From Fusarium oxysporum f. sp. lycopersici 4287 (lineage: Eukaryota > Ascomycota > Sordariomycetes > Hypocreales > Nectriaceae): DNA of 64,000 nucleotides. This document shows positions 47,978-60,052 of this stretch, one piece after another. The position numbers and the translations under genes were made by a program. The stretch is taken from positions 62,001 through 126,000 of the forward strand of contig NC_030994.1 in the NCBI RefSeq assembly GCF_000149955.1, given 5' to 3'. Under the pieces are notes generated by a model. That model was not told the origin of the DNA. It worked only from the letters and a program-made list of their open reading frames with translations, and did no database searches. Every line of letters begins with the position of its first letter. Position 1 is the first letter of the stretch.

Positions 47978-48922
47978 TCCTATCACTCTCTTACTTTTGC
48001 TCTTATTATCTTTTTTCTATTATTGTCTTGAATAAGTAGTTAAATAAAAATTATTTTGAAAGTTATTTGCCTGATAAAAACCTCTTAATGTATTAAGTAA
48101 TTACTCTTTTGAGTTACCTTTTTGTTTCCTCCTCAACCTCCATAAGAGCCATTGGGGATTGATTTTAGGGCCTGAGCGGGGAATGAACGGCGGAGTCAGT
48201 ACCGAGAATGATAATTGGACAATCAGTTGCGCCGAAGGCTTTATTATAGAGATTTGGGAACCACACACTGGGAATTACACACTGGGAAGGAAGCTCGGAA
48301 TTCAGATGGGGTAGAGTCAGACGACTACTATAAAAATTGGTCTCAGAGATAACACCCCGAGCATCGCAGCGCTTTTAAATCCCTCTCGTATCTTTGGATC
48401 TCATAGATCTTTCCTTTCTTCCAAGAATTCATCACCAGTCTTTTGCTCCCCAACCTAAGCATGTGAACCTTCTCTCAGAGCGCTGTCTCCCGCCACAGAA
48501 TTGAGGTTATACGGTGCCAAGCATGTCTCATAGCCCTCATCTCCCTTGAAATCAGGACTAGTCTTTGGCCTTTACCAACTTCGGCAGTTAATTCGAAGCC
48601 GGGCTTCAACTCGGGTCCTGGGCAAATCACTCTCAGGTAATATACCACGAAAACCATATTTATACTTTTAGGAGCGTCATCAATGATCTATGGGCATAAA
48701 AATAAGAGTTCAGAGGGGAATTATACCTATCAAAAAGTGGATTGGCTTCATTGGATTAATAATACAATAACTATAATGTAGTACGTCTCACAAGAAAAGG
48801 CCCATGCCTTGGTCTATAATATAATTGCAATCTTTACTGACGCCACGAATAGCCGTCTCGTTGGCATCTGCATGTGGTTAAAGACGGGTTGTCTTATTCT
48901 TGCTGGTAACTACATATTAATA
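47978..48922. other. Intergenic region between convergent genes
   Basis: The 3' flanks of the adhesin and the zinc-cluster regulator. Short AT-rich stretches only; no coding frame is supported. Confidence 0.45.
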
Positions 48923-51067
48923 TCATGCATCAATGAATCCATCTTCAGTCCAGGTGCAATTTGTATCCCATGACCAATCTTGACACAGCATATTCAATAC
49001 ATCATCCACCTCCAATCCATCTGCCCATAAGTAGGAGTCTTGATCTAAGCACTTACTGTTATTCATGTCTGGTTCAAGACAAGACTGCTCTCCTTGGCAC
49101 ATCAATTCGCAACTGGCTTCAAATATTTGGCTCACGACTCCTTTGCTGCAGCGAGCAGTCAGTGACCAATCATGCATCTCCTCAAAAAGCCTGAGAGCTG
49201 TCTGGACCTGGTCACGCCACCCAGCAACAGCAGGGCTCTGAGGCTGCCACAGCATGCTCAGCAGCGGTATCATAGTGGCCTGGTAAAGAAACCATACTGC
49301 GTTCCACCCTGACATCTGATGACTCAGCCACGTCTTTGCTATATCTTCAATGGCTATCTTGGAGAGTTGTTGGCACTTCTCGATGGCATCGTGGTCAGCT
49401 TGATGGCCCATTTGAGTCATAGTTGTAGCGTCCAAGAGTGCTGGGCGATACAGAAGCATGCGCAAGTTCCAGTATCGCCATCTCATGACGCACCGAGCAA
49501 GATGAACTGGTTCGTCGCAGTTTTGGTCATTAGAAAGAACGGAAGGTAAGTGGGTATGCCAATTGATCAAGGACTCATCAAAACGATCGCGGTCTGCAGG
49601 GTTGAGAACAGGAGTCACGGCTAAGCTGTCCTGTATCTCAGTCGCAATCCTGCAAAACCGAATGTTCTCAACTAGGGTTGTCATCCCCATATCTTGCCCA
49701 AAACCATCTTCTCCGTCAATGCGAAGCTTAGGTAGTTCTATATCAATCGAAGGAGAGAAACGGCCGAAGGAGGGCCGACCGAGCGTTGTTGTTGTCCAAG
49801 TATCCAGGCAGACCAAAGACCACCAAGTTCGTCGCCTCACTTCTGCTGCTTCAGATTGATCGCCTTCCCCGTCCTGTTCCGAAGGCTCTCGATGGAAACC
49901 AAGTGCACTCGCCATCCGAAAGGCCGCACCAAGAATAGCATTGCCTCTATTGGGTCGGTTGATGTAGTGAAGATAGTAACCTCCGGCAAGAGCAAGGGCC
50001 TGCAACGTTTCGATGCGACTGCTGCCAAAGGCGCTGAGGTCGAGGTGTCTCATGGCCTCAGTGTAGTACTTGCAGTGGTCTCGATCGCCTGACTTGCTAG
50101 CTACGATGCTGCCCATGGCCAAGACCATATTTAAGAGAGCCAGCCAAGGCGAATCCTGACGTTGACTACTTAGATAATTCGTTCTGAACGAGGTTTCATC
50201 AAGCATCGGGGTGAAGATATGGATGCGCTGGAAGTATGCATCAACCAGTGCCTGTCCTTTGCTGCTCCATTTTATGCGAGGATATTCCAACAAGGGCTGG
50301 GAGGGGTGATAACAAGGCTGAGCCTCATCGTGTTTGGTAATGTTGTTCATGTTTGCCTGGCGAGAGGCTAGCAAGCCACGTAGCTGAGGCCGTACTTGAA
50401 GCATGGCTGCAAGCGCCGCTCTGATGGATGAAATGCCGAGATAGGAGGCCTGTCGGTCGAACGGTAGTGACAAGGCGTTGACATCATCAGCCTCAGCAGG
50501 CAACGGGTCTCGCTCACGTCGGTCTTCGTCCCATTGCGAGTCCTGAGTAACAGACTTTTGAGGGGTGCTGTCAGTGGGAGATGGTAGGACTTTATCAGTC
50601 GAACCTCCATGTAACACGGCTTCACGCAGTTCCTGGACCGATAATGAAGCCAGGTCTGAAATATTGTGATTGGGGAAAAGGCGACTCAAAATGGCGTCAC
50701 GTTCTTTGAGGCTTTTGGACAAGCTTTCAAGTGTTCTGTCACGATTGTTAGATTCACATCACGGACAGCACAGCTCTTGTCGAATCGAGTAAAATGCAGA
50801 CCTTTTTGAAGGCACAACACGTTGGATCTGTTGGGTGTAGACGCATCTTGCCTGTAAATCCCTTGACTCGCATTGGTTACAAGGCTGTCGGCCATCGCAG
50901 CGTATCTTTCGACGCTTACAGTTGCCGCATGCGTGCAGACCTCGCGTGGGCTTTGATTCTTTAAGTGTACCCGAGTCAGAGGGTTCAGCGGTGCCCTGGA
51001 CTTGTGAAACATGACAGTCAGTCAAAGGATTATGATTGAGACAACTGAACTTACAGGTACAGAACAT
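48923..51067 (-). CDS. Zn(II)2Cys6 transcription factor with fungal_trans domain
   Basis: 674 residues from three inferred exons: 51067-51055 (13 nt), 51000-50802 and 50735-48923. The introns are 51054-51001 (GTAAGT..CAAG) and 50801-50736 (GTCTGC..ACAG); phases agree. The zinc cluster CGNCKRRKIRCDGRQPCNQC with a sixth Cys in RCVY follows CX2CX6CX6CX2C spacing, within the first ~70 residues. A linker with a coiled-coil-like stretch (LSKSLKERDAILSRL) leads to the fungal-specific transcription factor domain (~residues 220-450: FQRIHIFTPMLDE, AFRMASALGFHRE, RRRTWWSLVCLDTW). It is nuclear and expected to bind CGG-containing sites as a dimer. It lies next to a same-strand MFS sugar permease and a beta-mannosidase, which it may regulate (inference). 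Confidence 0.85.
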
Positions 51068-52675
51068 GATGGGCTCCGATGCGGTGCAGCGCTGGGCCCT
51101 TTACGTGCATAGGTTGGATGGGAACAACGTGAAGATGAGGCTGCCAGCCTGGATGTGAGGAGACGGTAAATATCAGTCGTGAAGTGGCAAGATTGCAAGT
51201 CTTACGAGCGTGGTCCAATCTCATCACAAGCACGTGGTACAAATACGGAGTGCTGCATACTGTACGTGTCTGGGGTGATTTTGAAAATCCGGGGAAGAAA
51301 CTGCACTCCAACATCAACTGAGTTTGAGGGGCGATGGTCGTTAGCCTTAACAGGAGCGGCACAAGAGCATCCGTGCCTGGATTGGGACTAGTCATCTGCT
51401 TATAGCCTCGGTTACGACAAGGATCTACATCAGGGGCGTTCCACTTACCCGAGAGCAGTAAGTTGTACACATAATGCAAAATCCTTCTCAACTCTCCCCT
51501 GTAAAAATTCTTTCTTGGCACGCACTGTTAGTGCACTGTTAGGAGCGGGATTTTCTACGGGCTACTCGGCCACACAATACTGCGGGGACGCCATCGGCTC
51601 CCTAACAGCAGTTTTCAGAGAAGGAATTTTGGAGAGTTCACCTTCTCTGACAACACCTTTGTCGGATCTAATGGCGGCACCTCAGAACCAGAACGCCTTA
51701 GATATCGGAGGACGGTGCCCGTGGCATCGGTAGCGACATCCTCCCGATCAACGACGCCGATTGCGATGGGTTTTTCCCCTTTGAAGGCAAGCCGCACCGC
51801 CGGCCTCTGATTCCTTCCCAAGGTTTTTCCCTGCCGCCACGACAGTCGACTACGAGCTACAACTTGGTTACTGGAGATTGTGGACTGCGTCAGCAGATGT
51901 AGTGATGCGTGAGAGAATTCTGGTCGGTGGAAAAAGCTCGACAGTAGATTGCCCCCGAACCCGCTGACGGGTGACGGGCTTGAGAAATACAGCACCTTTT
52001 GTGCCATTGGTATGCTGGATGGTGAAGGAAGCGGGGTTTCCCTGTACCTAGCTAGCTCAGCACGTCTTTTGCTCCAGTAGGAGATCTGGCTTCGTTACAG
52101 CCACCCAGACGAAAAATATACAAACAAACAAACAAACAAACAAAACAAACAAACAAACAAAATGCAAAATCCTTCAACTTGGTTACTGGAGATTGTGGAC
52201 TGCGTCAGCAGATGTAGTGATGCGTGAGAGAATTCTGGTCGGTGGAAAAAGCTCGACAGTAGATTGCCCCCGAACCCGCTGACGGGTGACGGGCTTGAGA
52301 AATACAGCACCTTTTGTGCCATTGGTATGCTGGATGGTGAAGGAAGCGGGGTTTCCCTGTACCTAGCTAGCTCAGCACGTCTTTTGCTCCAGTAGGAGAT
52401 CTGGCTTCGTTACAGCCACCCAGACGAAAAATATACAAACAAACAAACAAATACAAACAAACAAACAAAATGCAAAATCCTTTATTTTTTAATAACGGGT
52501 TTTCATAGTCAAACCATACATATGACACGCCCGCTTGAAAGCACACTATACTACAGGAAGAAAGAAGCCCTGTTACAAAAGTCCTTGACGCTCACATTCA
52601 AACCACATCAACTAGCATAAATCTGTTCCTCCAAGGCACAACACTCCCGTCCCAACAAAAACAAGTCACAAAACC
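51068..52675. other. Intergenic region with a tandem duplication
   Basis: There is no credible gene. The short minus-strand frames at 51615-52007 and 52095-52322 begin identically because they lie in the duplicated segment. A short hairpin (TCAGAGAAGG / CCTTCTCTGA) occurs near 51615-51650. Confidence 0.5.
51860..52482 (+). repeat. Direct tandem duplication, ~310 bp per copy, ending in a CAAA microsatellite
   Basis: Copy 1 (51860-52174) and copy 2 (52175 to about 52482) appear identical by eye up to their CAAA/CAAAA tracts (about 52120-52160 and 52435-52468), which differ in number and interruptions. Both end in ATGCAAAATCCTT. A third copy of that short sequence lies at about 51478. The near-identity implies a recent duplication. 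Confidence 0.85.
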
Positions 52676-54492
52676 TCAGACCTTCTCGACCTTTAAAACC
52701 GCACCTTGACTATTAATGGCAATTGTTTTCTTCTGGGTTGACATTTTCACCGGGCTTTCGGCCTCAAATATCTCATCAAGTTCTTCAAGCTGCGGACTCA
52801 ATTAGCTAAATGGACTGAAATATGGTGCTGGGGACAACTTACAGTTCGGCCTTTGGTCTCGGGGATGAAGACATAGATTAGAGCAACTTGGACAAGATCC
52901 CAGATGGTAAAAATAATGTATGTCTTCCAACCAATTTCCTTCATGGCAACAGGCCAAGCAAACTGGTTCAGCAGGCCAGCAGCATTGACAGCAAGGTTGG
53001 AAAAGGCCATTCCCTTGGCACGCATCTCGAAAGAGAGCACTTCGACAGGGTAAAGAGCCTGTAGGGGTGTGATTCCAAACGAGAAGACGGCGCCAAAGAT
53101 GAATACCATGGATAAAGCCGCCTTGGATGCAGTAGTATTGGAGTAGATTGCCTTTCCATCCGCATCAGTACCTACGTAAGACTTGGAGAATTCAGACGAC
53201 GCGATGGTCATGCCCAGCCAGACGACGGTGCATGCGGAGAAGGAGAACAAAAGAAGAGGGCGACGTCCGATCTTGTCAACGAGGCAAGCACCGAGAATGG
53301 CCCAGATGAACTGTTGGCAATAGTTGAGCAACGTGATGTTGGCCTGCTCAATCGTTCCAGTGTACCCAGCCGTCTCGAGCACTGCACCGAGAAAGTAGGA
53401 AAGCACGGCGTTTCCTGCCCATTGGCTGAAGATGGAGATGGCCAAGTTGCAGGAGAGACGGTAGACAGCAGCTCTATCACGAAAGAGAGCACGGTAGTCC
53501 CACCATCGCTTGTCGCTGCCATCCAAGTTCAACGACTCTTCATATTCGGCAATTTGAAGCTTGACCCACGGTGACTCTGAGTTTCCGTGGCCGTGGTATC
53601 GTGTCAAGATGGCTTCGGCAGCCTCTCTCTTGTTGTGGACATAGAGCCATCGCGGAGACTCGGGTAGAAGCAGACTAAAAATGACGATGAGGCCAGAGCA
53701 CAGAGCTTGGAGCCAGGTGATGAGCAGCCACGAGTAGTCTCCTCCCGTATTTAATCCAGCTCGAGCGGATCCGGCGGCGATGATAGCTCCTGAGAACCAT
53801 AAGGTGTTGTACATGGCTGGTACATGAAAATGTCAGAGATGCAGACGACGACCGATGGGACAATTACTTACCTCCAACACGCCCACGGTACGCTGGATGG
53901 TTAATCTCAATGACGTACATGGGTCCTGCAGAGGCTGCGAGCGACACGCCAAAGCCCAACAAAAAACGCCCTCCCATGAACTGCCCTGAGGAGTGGGACA
54001 GGCCTTGAATGATGGTGCCAACAACGATGATGACAGAGCCAGAGAGCATTCCAACTCTTCGACCGAAGCCATCGAGAACGGGACCAACAAAGGGTAGCGC
54101 AACAACACCTCCAATCTGGTACATGGCTGAGACGATGCCTGCCCAGATGCCGCTGCTCTCAACACCGTATTTATCTCGAAACCAGGGGTTCTGAAGGAGG
54201 TTGTTGATCAAGCTTCCGTCGTAACCGTTCATTGTGCTGCAGAGGAAACCGACGAAAGAGAAGCAGTAGATCAAGATCTGACCCCGACTCCATGCCGAGG
54301 GAGGATCCTCAATCATCGCTTTGGCGAAAGCTTCGTTGCCCGCGACCACTTTGGTCTCCTTCACCTCTTTGAGGTCCTGTCAAGCAATGGATCAGCGTCT
54401 ATCAAATGAACAAACCCGAGAGGATATCATCGAGGAAATAATCATACCGTGCCGTCTTCATTGTGTATGTGTGTCTGGACCTTGTCCTCCAT
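52676..54492 (-). CDS. MFS sugar permease (sugar porter family, lactose-permease-like)
   Basis: 545 residues from four inferred exons: 54492-54448, 54376-53872, 53816-52843 and 52789-52676. The introns have GTATGA/GTAAGT donors and ACAG, CCAG and GCAG acceptors, and the total is 1638 nt. Sugar-porter signatures: NGYDGSLINNLL (helix 1), DGFGRRVG, GRFLLGFGVSLA, PESPRWL, DKIGRRPLL, PVEVLSFEMRAKG and PETKGRT. Twelve helices are expected, in the plasma membrane, importing mono- or disaccharides by proton symport. The gene is divergent from the beta-mannosidase with a ~690-bp shared promoter and is downstream on the same strand as the zinc-cluster regulator. Substrate is inferred only from context (manno-oligosaccharides or a related disaccharide). 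Confidence 0.85.
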
Positions 54493-55184
54493 TACAGCGT
54501 TCCCCAAGATTAGTTTGTCAATATCAGGTGTTACGTTGTCAATAAAGGAGCCTTGTTAAAGAGGTATTGTTGAATGGAAGAAATTGTAATTGATGGCTTC
54601 TCTCGCAAGCATAGGCTCGGGAAAATGCTGCAAAGACAAATAAATAGATCCCCATTTTATACTTTAATTAAATGGGACTGTCGCGGCATCATATGGATAC
54701 CGATGATACAACATTCCGATCGCACCATGTGAGTTGCGGGGCCAATCATGGTCTAGACTGAATGGTAATAAGAAAGGATGTGTTAGTCCCTGCCGAGCTG
54801 CTGATCGAATAGCAGTGAAGCAGCATTTGATACGATAGCGCTAATTGTTGGTGTAGTTGCTCTGTGGGGTATGGCGTGAGTAGCCCGGGCCATGGCCTGA
54901 AACGGCGACGGAAGAGCTCGTTCCGCGGCTCATGAATGCCCACGTCCCGTACCAAAATTCGGAAACTAGCACGGAGATTGGTGGCACCAGTCAGGTCATC
55001 CCCATGATTAAAGTCAACCATGTAATGTATTATAAGCAGTTCACAAACAAGCCATTAAAAAATATCATTGCTCCCAGCATCCAACTTCATTGTCACGATT
55101 CGAATGCGAAAGACCATTCATACATCTTTGGCACTGGTATTTATCGACAAACGAATCTAGCCAGCAATATTCGCTGTCCTGATC
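54493..55184. promoter_or_regulatory. Divergent promoter of permease and beta-mannosidase with CreA- and zinc-cluster-type sites
   Basis: Matches to the CreA consensus SYGGRG occur at 54736-54741 (GCGGGG, next to CCAAT) and 54864-54869 (GTGGGG). CGG triplets lie at 54903-54905 and 54909-54911, with CCGCGG at 54923-54928, candidate zinc-cluster sites. A TATAAA-like sequence on the minus strand near 54656-54662 suits the permease. Binding is predicted, not shown. Confidence 0.4.
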
Positions 55185-58011
55185 ATGATGCCTCCAATTG
55201 CACAAAGAACTCTGCTTGAGAAGGGGTGGTCATTCAAGAAAGTGACAGATGGCCATGATGCATGGAAGCCTGTGGCCAGAGTGCCCACGGTTGCCCATAT
55301 CGACTTGATTGACAACGGAATGTTAGTATACAACGTTCTACATTCTTCCAGGTGCTGATCAATGAGCTCTCTAGCATTCCTGACCCATTTCTCAATATGA
55401 ATGAGCTCGAAGTTGAGTGGGTTGGGGAGACGGCTTGGACTTACCGCACTACTTTTGACTCGCCGTCTGCCAACAGTAGATCAGTGTATCTTGTCTTCGA
55501 GGGTCTTGATACCTTTGCTCAAGTCAAGCTCAACGATGTCATAATACTCGAGAGCGACAACATGTTCCTCAGCCATCGCGTTGATGTTACTAACAAGCTT
55601 TCGAATGAGGGGCCCAACGTGTTGAGCATCGACTTCGACAGTGCACTACTAAAGGCCCGAGAGATTAAAGAGCAATATCCTGATCATCGATGGGAACTCT
55701 TCAATGGAGAGGCCGGACGCTTGGTTGTGAGAAAGGCTCAATACCACTGGGTACGGACAATGAAAGGAAGACAAGAGAACTTTTGCTAAAGAAACACGCA
55801 GGGATGGGACTGGGGTCCAGTGCTCAACACCGCCGGTCCATGGAAACCAGTCTGGCTTGAAGTGTCATCTGCTCACATCAATGATTTCCTCCTCAAGTAC
55901 ACTGTCTCTCCAGATCTCGAAAAGATCCAGGGCACGGTAGAAGTCGACATTGAGGGGCTGTATGACACGGCAAATGTCTCCATCAACTTTCAAGACGACG
56001 CCGTTTACACTACGACAGCTGCCAAGTCTTCTGACGGCCGTCTGGTTGTCCCTTTTGCTATAGGTACTAAACCATAAGCTTGTTTTCACAGTCCAAATTC
56101 TAACAATCGTCGATTAGATCAACCCAAGCTGTGGTACCCTGCTGGATACGGCCATCAGCCTCAGTACAGCGTGAGCGTCAGTATTGTCAAAGACAGCCAG
56201 AAGCTTGATGCAAAGACCAAGAAGACTGGTTTCCGGCGAAGTGAGCTTGTTCAAAAAGGCGACTCTCATGGAAAATCGTTCTTCTTCAGGATTAACAATA
56301 TCGACATATTCTGCGGCGGCTCGTGCTGGATCCCCGCCGACAACCTTCTACCTCGAATCACTCCCGCCAAATACCGAGATTGGTTGAAGCTTATGATAGA
56401 AGGCAATCAGATCATGACGAGGTGAGAGATCATTTATGAGCTTTTGTGCTTGACATGGAATCACTGACACGATGGAATTCAGAGTTTGGGGCGGTGGCAT
56501 CTACGAAGACGATGCTTTCTATGACTGCTGTGATGAGATGGGCATCCTTGTTTGGCAGGACTTCATGTTTGGGTGCGGTAACTATCCTGTAGGGCCATCA
56601 CTCATAAAGTCGATTCGCAAGGAGGCAGTGCAAAACGTTGGCCGACTGCATCACCACCCTTCTATCGTCATATACGCCGGCAATAACGAGGATTACCAGG
56701 TGCAGGAGCAAGCAGGTCTCGAGTACAATCCAGACGACAAGGACCCTTCCTCTTGGCTCAAGTCCTCTTTTCCTGCTCGGTACTACTACGAGTATCTTTT
56801 ACCGGAGGTGGTCAATGAGGTATCTCCAGGGATGATCTACTGGCCTGGATCACCATTTTCCGGAGGTAAAGACACTGCAGACAAGACTACTGGAGATCTC
56901 CACCAATGGAATGGTATGTGACTGGTTTCATCTTCTTTCTGCTTAATTACTAACATCTCCACAGTTTGGCATGGTACACAGGAGAAATATCAGGTCTTTG
57001 ACAGGTTGGGTGGCAGATTCAACAGCGAGTTCGGCATGGAAGCTTTCCCAGCCTTGTCAACGATCAAGCACTGCATCACAGAAGATTGCGATCGTTTCCC
57101 ACAGTCTCAGATGATGGACTTCCACAACAAGGCCGACGGCCACGAACGACGGATCGCTACTTACGTAGTGGAGAACTTCCGTCCTCTTCCAGATCTAGAG
57201 GTATGCATGCGCACCTACTAGAATCCAAGTTCTCCAGCTAACCCTTCAGTAGTCTCACATATACTTGACGCAAGTTTGCCAGAGCGAAGCCATGACTTTT
57301 GCGTACCGCAGCTGGCGTCGCCAATGGGGAGATGATCGTCGATGTGGCGGTGTTCTCGTCTGGCAGATGAACGATTGCTGGCCTGCCATCTCATGGTCCA
57401 TCGTCGATTACTTCCTCACTAAGAAGCCAGCTTACTATTCTATTCGTCGAGCACTCAAGCCCATCGCTGCCGGAGTCCAACGACAACACCACGACTGGAG
57501 TGTCGTGCATGCCAGGCCAGCGAAGACTTCTTCATTTGAAGTTTGGGTTGCGAGCAGCAAGCAGCAGGAGGTAACTGTCACTGTTGAAATTCGCTTCATT
57601 TCTATCAAGACTGGCAGGGATATCAGGGATAAAATTGTCAAGGCCAATACTGTCCTGGTCCCGAATGGTACGACTGATATCCTCACTGGGCAGATTGACA
57701 ATGCAAAGGATGAGCCGCATGTTATATCGGTCAGTGTCCTGCAGTCTGGCGTTTGTGTTTCCCAAGACGTCGATTGGCCTCAACCTCTCAAGTATCTGGA
57801 CTTCTCCGATAGAGGTGTTGAGATTCAGGTCGGGCCAGATGGTTATCAGCTCACGGCTAACAAGCCCACCAAAGGCTTGGTCTTTGAGGAGCTACCAGGC
57901 GTCTCTTTGGAAGACAACTGTATCGATCTCATGCCCGGCGAAGTTGTTACTGTAAAGGCTAGGGGAAGTGAGACGCTATCTGGAGTCCCAAAATACAGAT
58001 ACCTTTATTAA
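55185..58011 (+). CDS. Beta-mannosidase, glycoside hydrolase family 2
   Basis: 834 residues from seven inferred exons: 55185-55321, 55375-55750, 55802-56063, 56118-56421, 56483-56913, 56965-57200 and 57253-58011. The sum is 2505 nt with all phases consistent. It hydrolyses terminal beta-mannosyl residues of manno-oligosaccharides. An N-terminal sugar-binding beta domain (NGIIPDPFLNMNELEVEW, GETAWTYRTTF) is followed by Ig-like domains and a TIM barrel (RVWGGGIYEDDAFYDCCDE, GILVWQDFMFGCGNYP). The predicted acid/base is the Glu of GNNE (~429) and the nucleophile the Glu of NSEFGME (~525). There is no signal peptide, so it should be the intracellular type (about the usual ~840 residues), acting on imported oligosaccharides. 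The last acceptor is a CAGTAG tandem; only the second AG avoids an in-frame stop. Confidence 0.88.
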
Positions 58012-58308
58012 GAGAGATAGAAGTAGAGCGAAAACGAAAATATAAGTTATAATATTAGTAGTTACTAATATAGATACAGCAGCTTATCTTAGAATATATA
58101 TAAATTCAAGTTAGATAGCTATCTACGGCACTGTTAATAATTATAAGTATCGAATTAAATAACTAGGATAAGCTTTTATTATATTAGTAAAGATCATTAT
58201 AGTATTCAATAACTAGTCTGATTTAATAAGTGTGAAAAAGCCCATATATAATAATAAAATATTATTATTATTAAAGTAATTACTTCTTTTCTCTTTTTAT
58301 ATCTCTAG
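58012..58308. other. AT-rich spacer
   Basis: AT-rich with no coding frame. It sits exactly where the missing 5' part of the GH3 remnant would be expected. Confidence 0.4.
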
Positions 58309-58722
58309 ATGACAAGGAGGTACCCTAGTCGAAGCCAGTCCATCTTCGGCCTACCCTATACACCATCAGCAATATTGCGTTTGTGCATTCATTATTTGCG
58401 CAAGATGAAGAGACATATGAAGACGACATCGTCCATCGCCAACACCCCTGTTGCTATTCTCTCTTTCATGGTTCAAAATGTAGGCAACGCTGAAGGCAGA
58501 GAAAGTGTTCAAATCTATGTCGCACGGCCCAACGGAATCGGCAGGTTCCCTGAAAAAGAGTTGCGAGACTTGATCAAGGTCGACCTTGGTGCAGGGGAAA
58601 AGAAGACATATTCTGTGCAATTGACAATGAAAGCATTTGCGTATTTTGATGCGCCAGCGAACAAGTGGACGGTGGATGCTGGTGACTACAAAGCTTGTTT
58701 GCACTGCAGAGTAGAAGAATAA
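58309..58722 (+). pseudogene. GH3 beta-glucosidase remnant (C-terminal fibronectin III-like domain)
   Basis: The open frame encodes the C-terminal FnIII-like domain of GH3 enzymes (NVGNAEGRESVQIYVA, PEKELRDLIKVDLGAGEKK, AYFDAPANKWTVDAGDYKA). Just upstream, IFGLPYT resembles a decayed FGxGLSYT. The catalytic (beta/alpha) domains are absent; the preceding 300 bp is AT-rich and non-coding. It is a degraded fragment directly downstream of the beta-mannosidase. Confidence 0.6.
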
Positions 58723-58996
58723 TTCTCTGAGATAAGGTAGAAGATCAAATACCAGATTTAAAGGATGGCTTCAGCGGTAGTAAGGTTAGGTTGTGTATCC
58801 ATGACAACAAGAAGCAACATTTAAAATAAGACTATTTTTCGGAACATTCACCCAGTGGCTTTCTGCAACATTTTCTATGTATTCTCGCAAGTTCGAATAA
58901 AACAAATGAGAGACACAGCAAGCATAATAATTAACTACCAAAAGTCAAAGTCATAATGGGATGTGTTCTAGGCAGCACGTTATGACCCATCTACAT

Positions 58997-60052
58997 TTAC
59001 AATCTCGCCTTGGTTAACTCGGTGTCCTCTACCCACTTGCCACCAATTGGACGTCCTCCGCGCAAACGCGTCAATGCGACACCATCTTCGACAGGAGCGA
59101 ACAGCGGTAATCCTGTTTGTGCAATGCCATAGTCACGAATCACCGCTTGACCTCGGGGCGACACAAGGTACAAGAAGAAAGCGCGTACGTGATGCGCCAT
59201 GGGGGTATCCGCCTCTGCCATCTCTGGTGAGAATGAAGCATAGCAACTGTTCATCAGAATATCCCTTGGCTGAGTTGGTTCGAAGAAGATGGTAGAATTG
59301 GAAATGGTGCCAAGTCCAGTTTGTCGCAAAACTGTTGACCGATCAGTCAGGAAGTAGGCGCCAGCAGCATCGGCCCCTTTGAGAGCTTCTGGTGGTGTTA
59401 GTAAGCTTGTCTTGTACCAGGAAGATGTTGATGCTTGGTCTTCCCATGGCTCTCGGCCAGTCAAAGACCAAATTTCGCGTTCTTTCCACATAGTGGCGGA
59501 ATGGTCGGCACGGCTGTGGAAGAGGCAGCCCGAGGCAGCGATCTTCTCAAAGGCATCAGTTAATGAGTCTGCGGATGCCAGTCCCGCAGGGTCTGAGGGG
59601 GGCCCTGCTAGGCAAAAGTGGTCGTGGAATACGCATCCAGCCGTATATGACCATCCCTCAGCCTGAGCTAAAGCTTCCTGGTCGCGTTCATAAGTCAAGG
59701 CAAAGTCAATGAACCCTTTTAGTAGCGCGAGCTGCGTGTTGCGGGAGTGGTTACACATCCACTCAATCAAGCCATCTTTGCGTCGAGACTCCAAGTAGTC
59801 TTGGGCAAGTTCTTTGACCAAGCCAGTGGCACCTGCACCACCGTTTCTAGATGGATGACAATTGTCAGTGACTTGTCAGACAAAGGGTCAGATAGATAGG
59901 TAGGTAAACAAGGAGCAGAAAAACAATGCGCCGTCTAACTAGAGTCTGACATACCCGATTCGAAGCAACACATCTCCAGCTTTGCCGTATGTTTCAAGAG
60001 CATTTGCATCAATCTCTCCGTGTGAGACAATGGCAGTCGAGCGTGATGACAT
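58997..60052 (-). CDS. PBP-superfamily (tungstate-binding TupA-like) protein
   Basis: 315 residues from two exons, 60052-59955 and 59846-58997, with intron 59954-59847 (GTATGT..CTAG, 108 nt). The protein resembles bacterial periplasmic solute-binding proteins of the tungstate/molybdate (TupA-like) group. Features include NGGAGATGLVKELAQDYL, CNHSRNTQLALLKGFIDFALTYERDQE, HDHFCLAGPPSDPAGL, ASGCLFHSRADHSATMWKEREIW and FFLYLVSPRGQAVIRDYG. The ligand-binding fold appears complete, but there is no signal peptide or lipobox. It is therefore not organised as a bacterial ABC-transporter component, and its ligand and role in a fungus are unknown. A bacterial origin by horizontal transfer followed by intron gain is plausible (inference). 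It is convergent with the GH3 remnant. Confidence 0.75.

Noticed and set aside
51533..51612. Short inverted similarity CTGTTAGGAGC / GCTCCCTAACAG suggesting transposon ends
   Set aside because: Too short and imperfect, no target duplication, no transposase; not called a mobile element.
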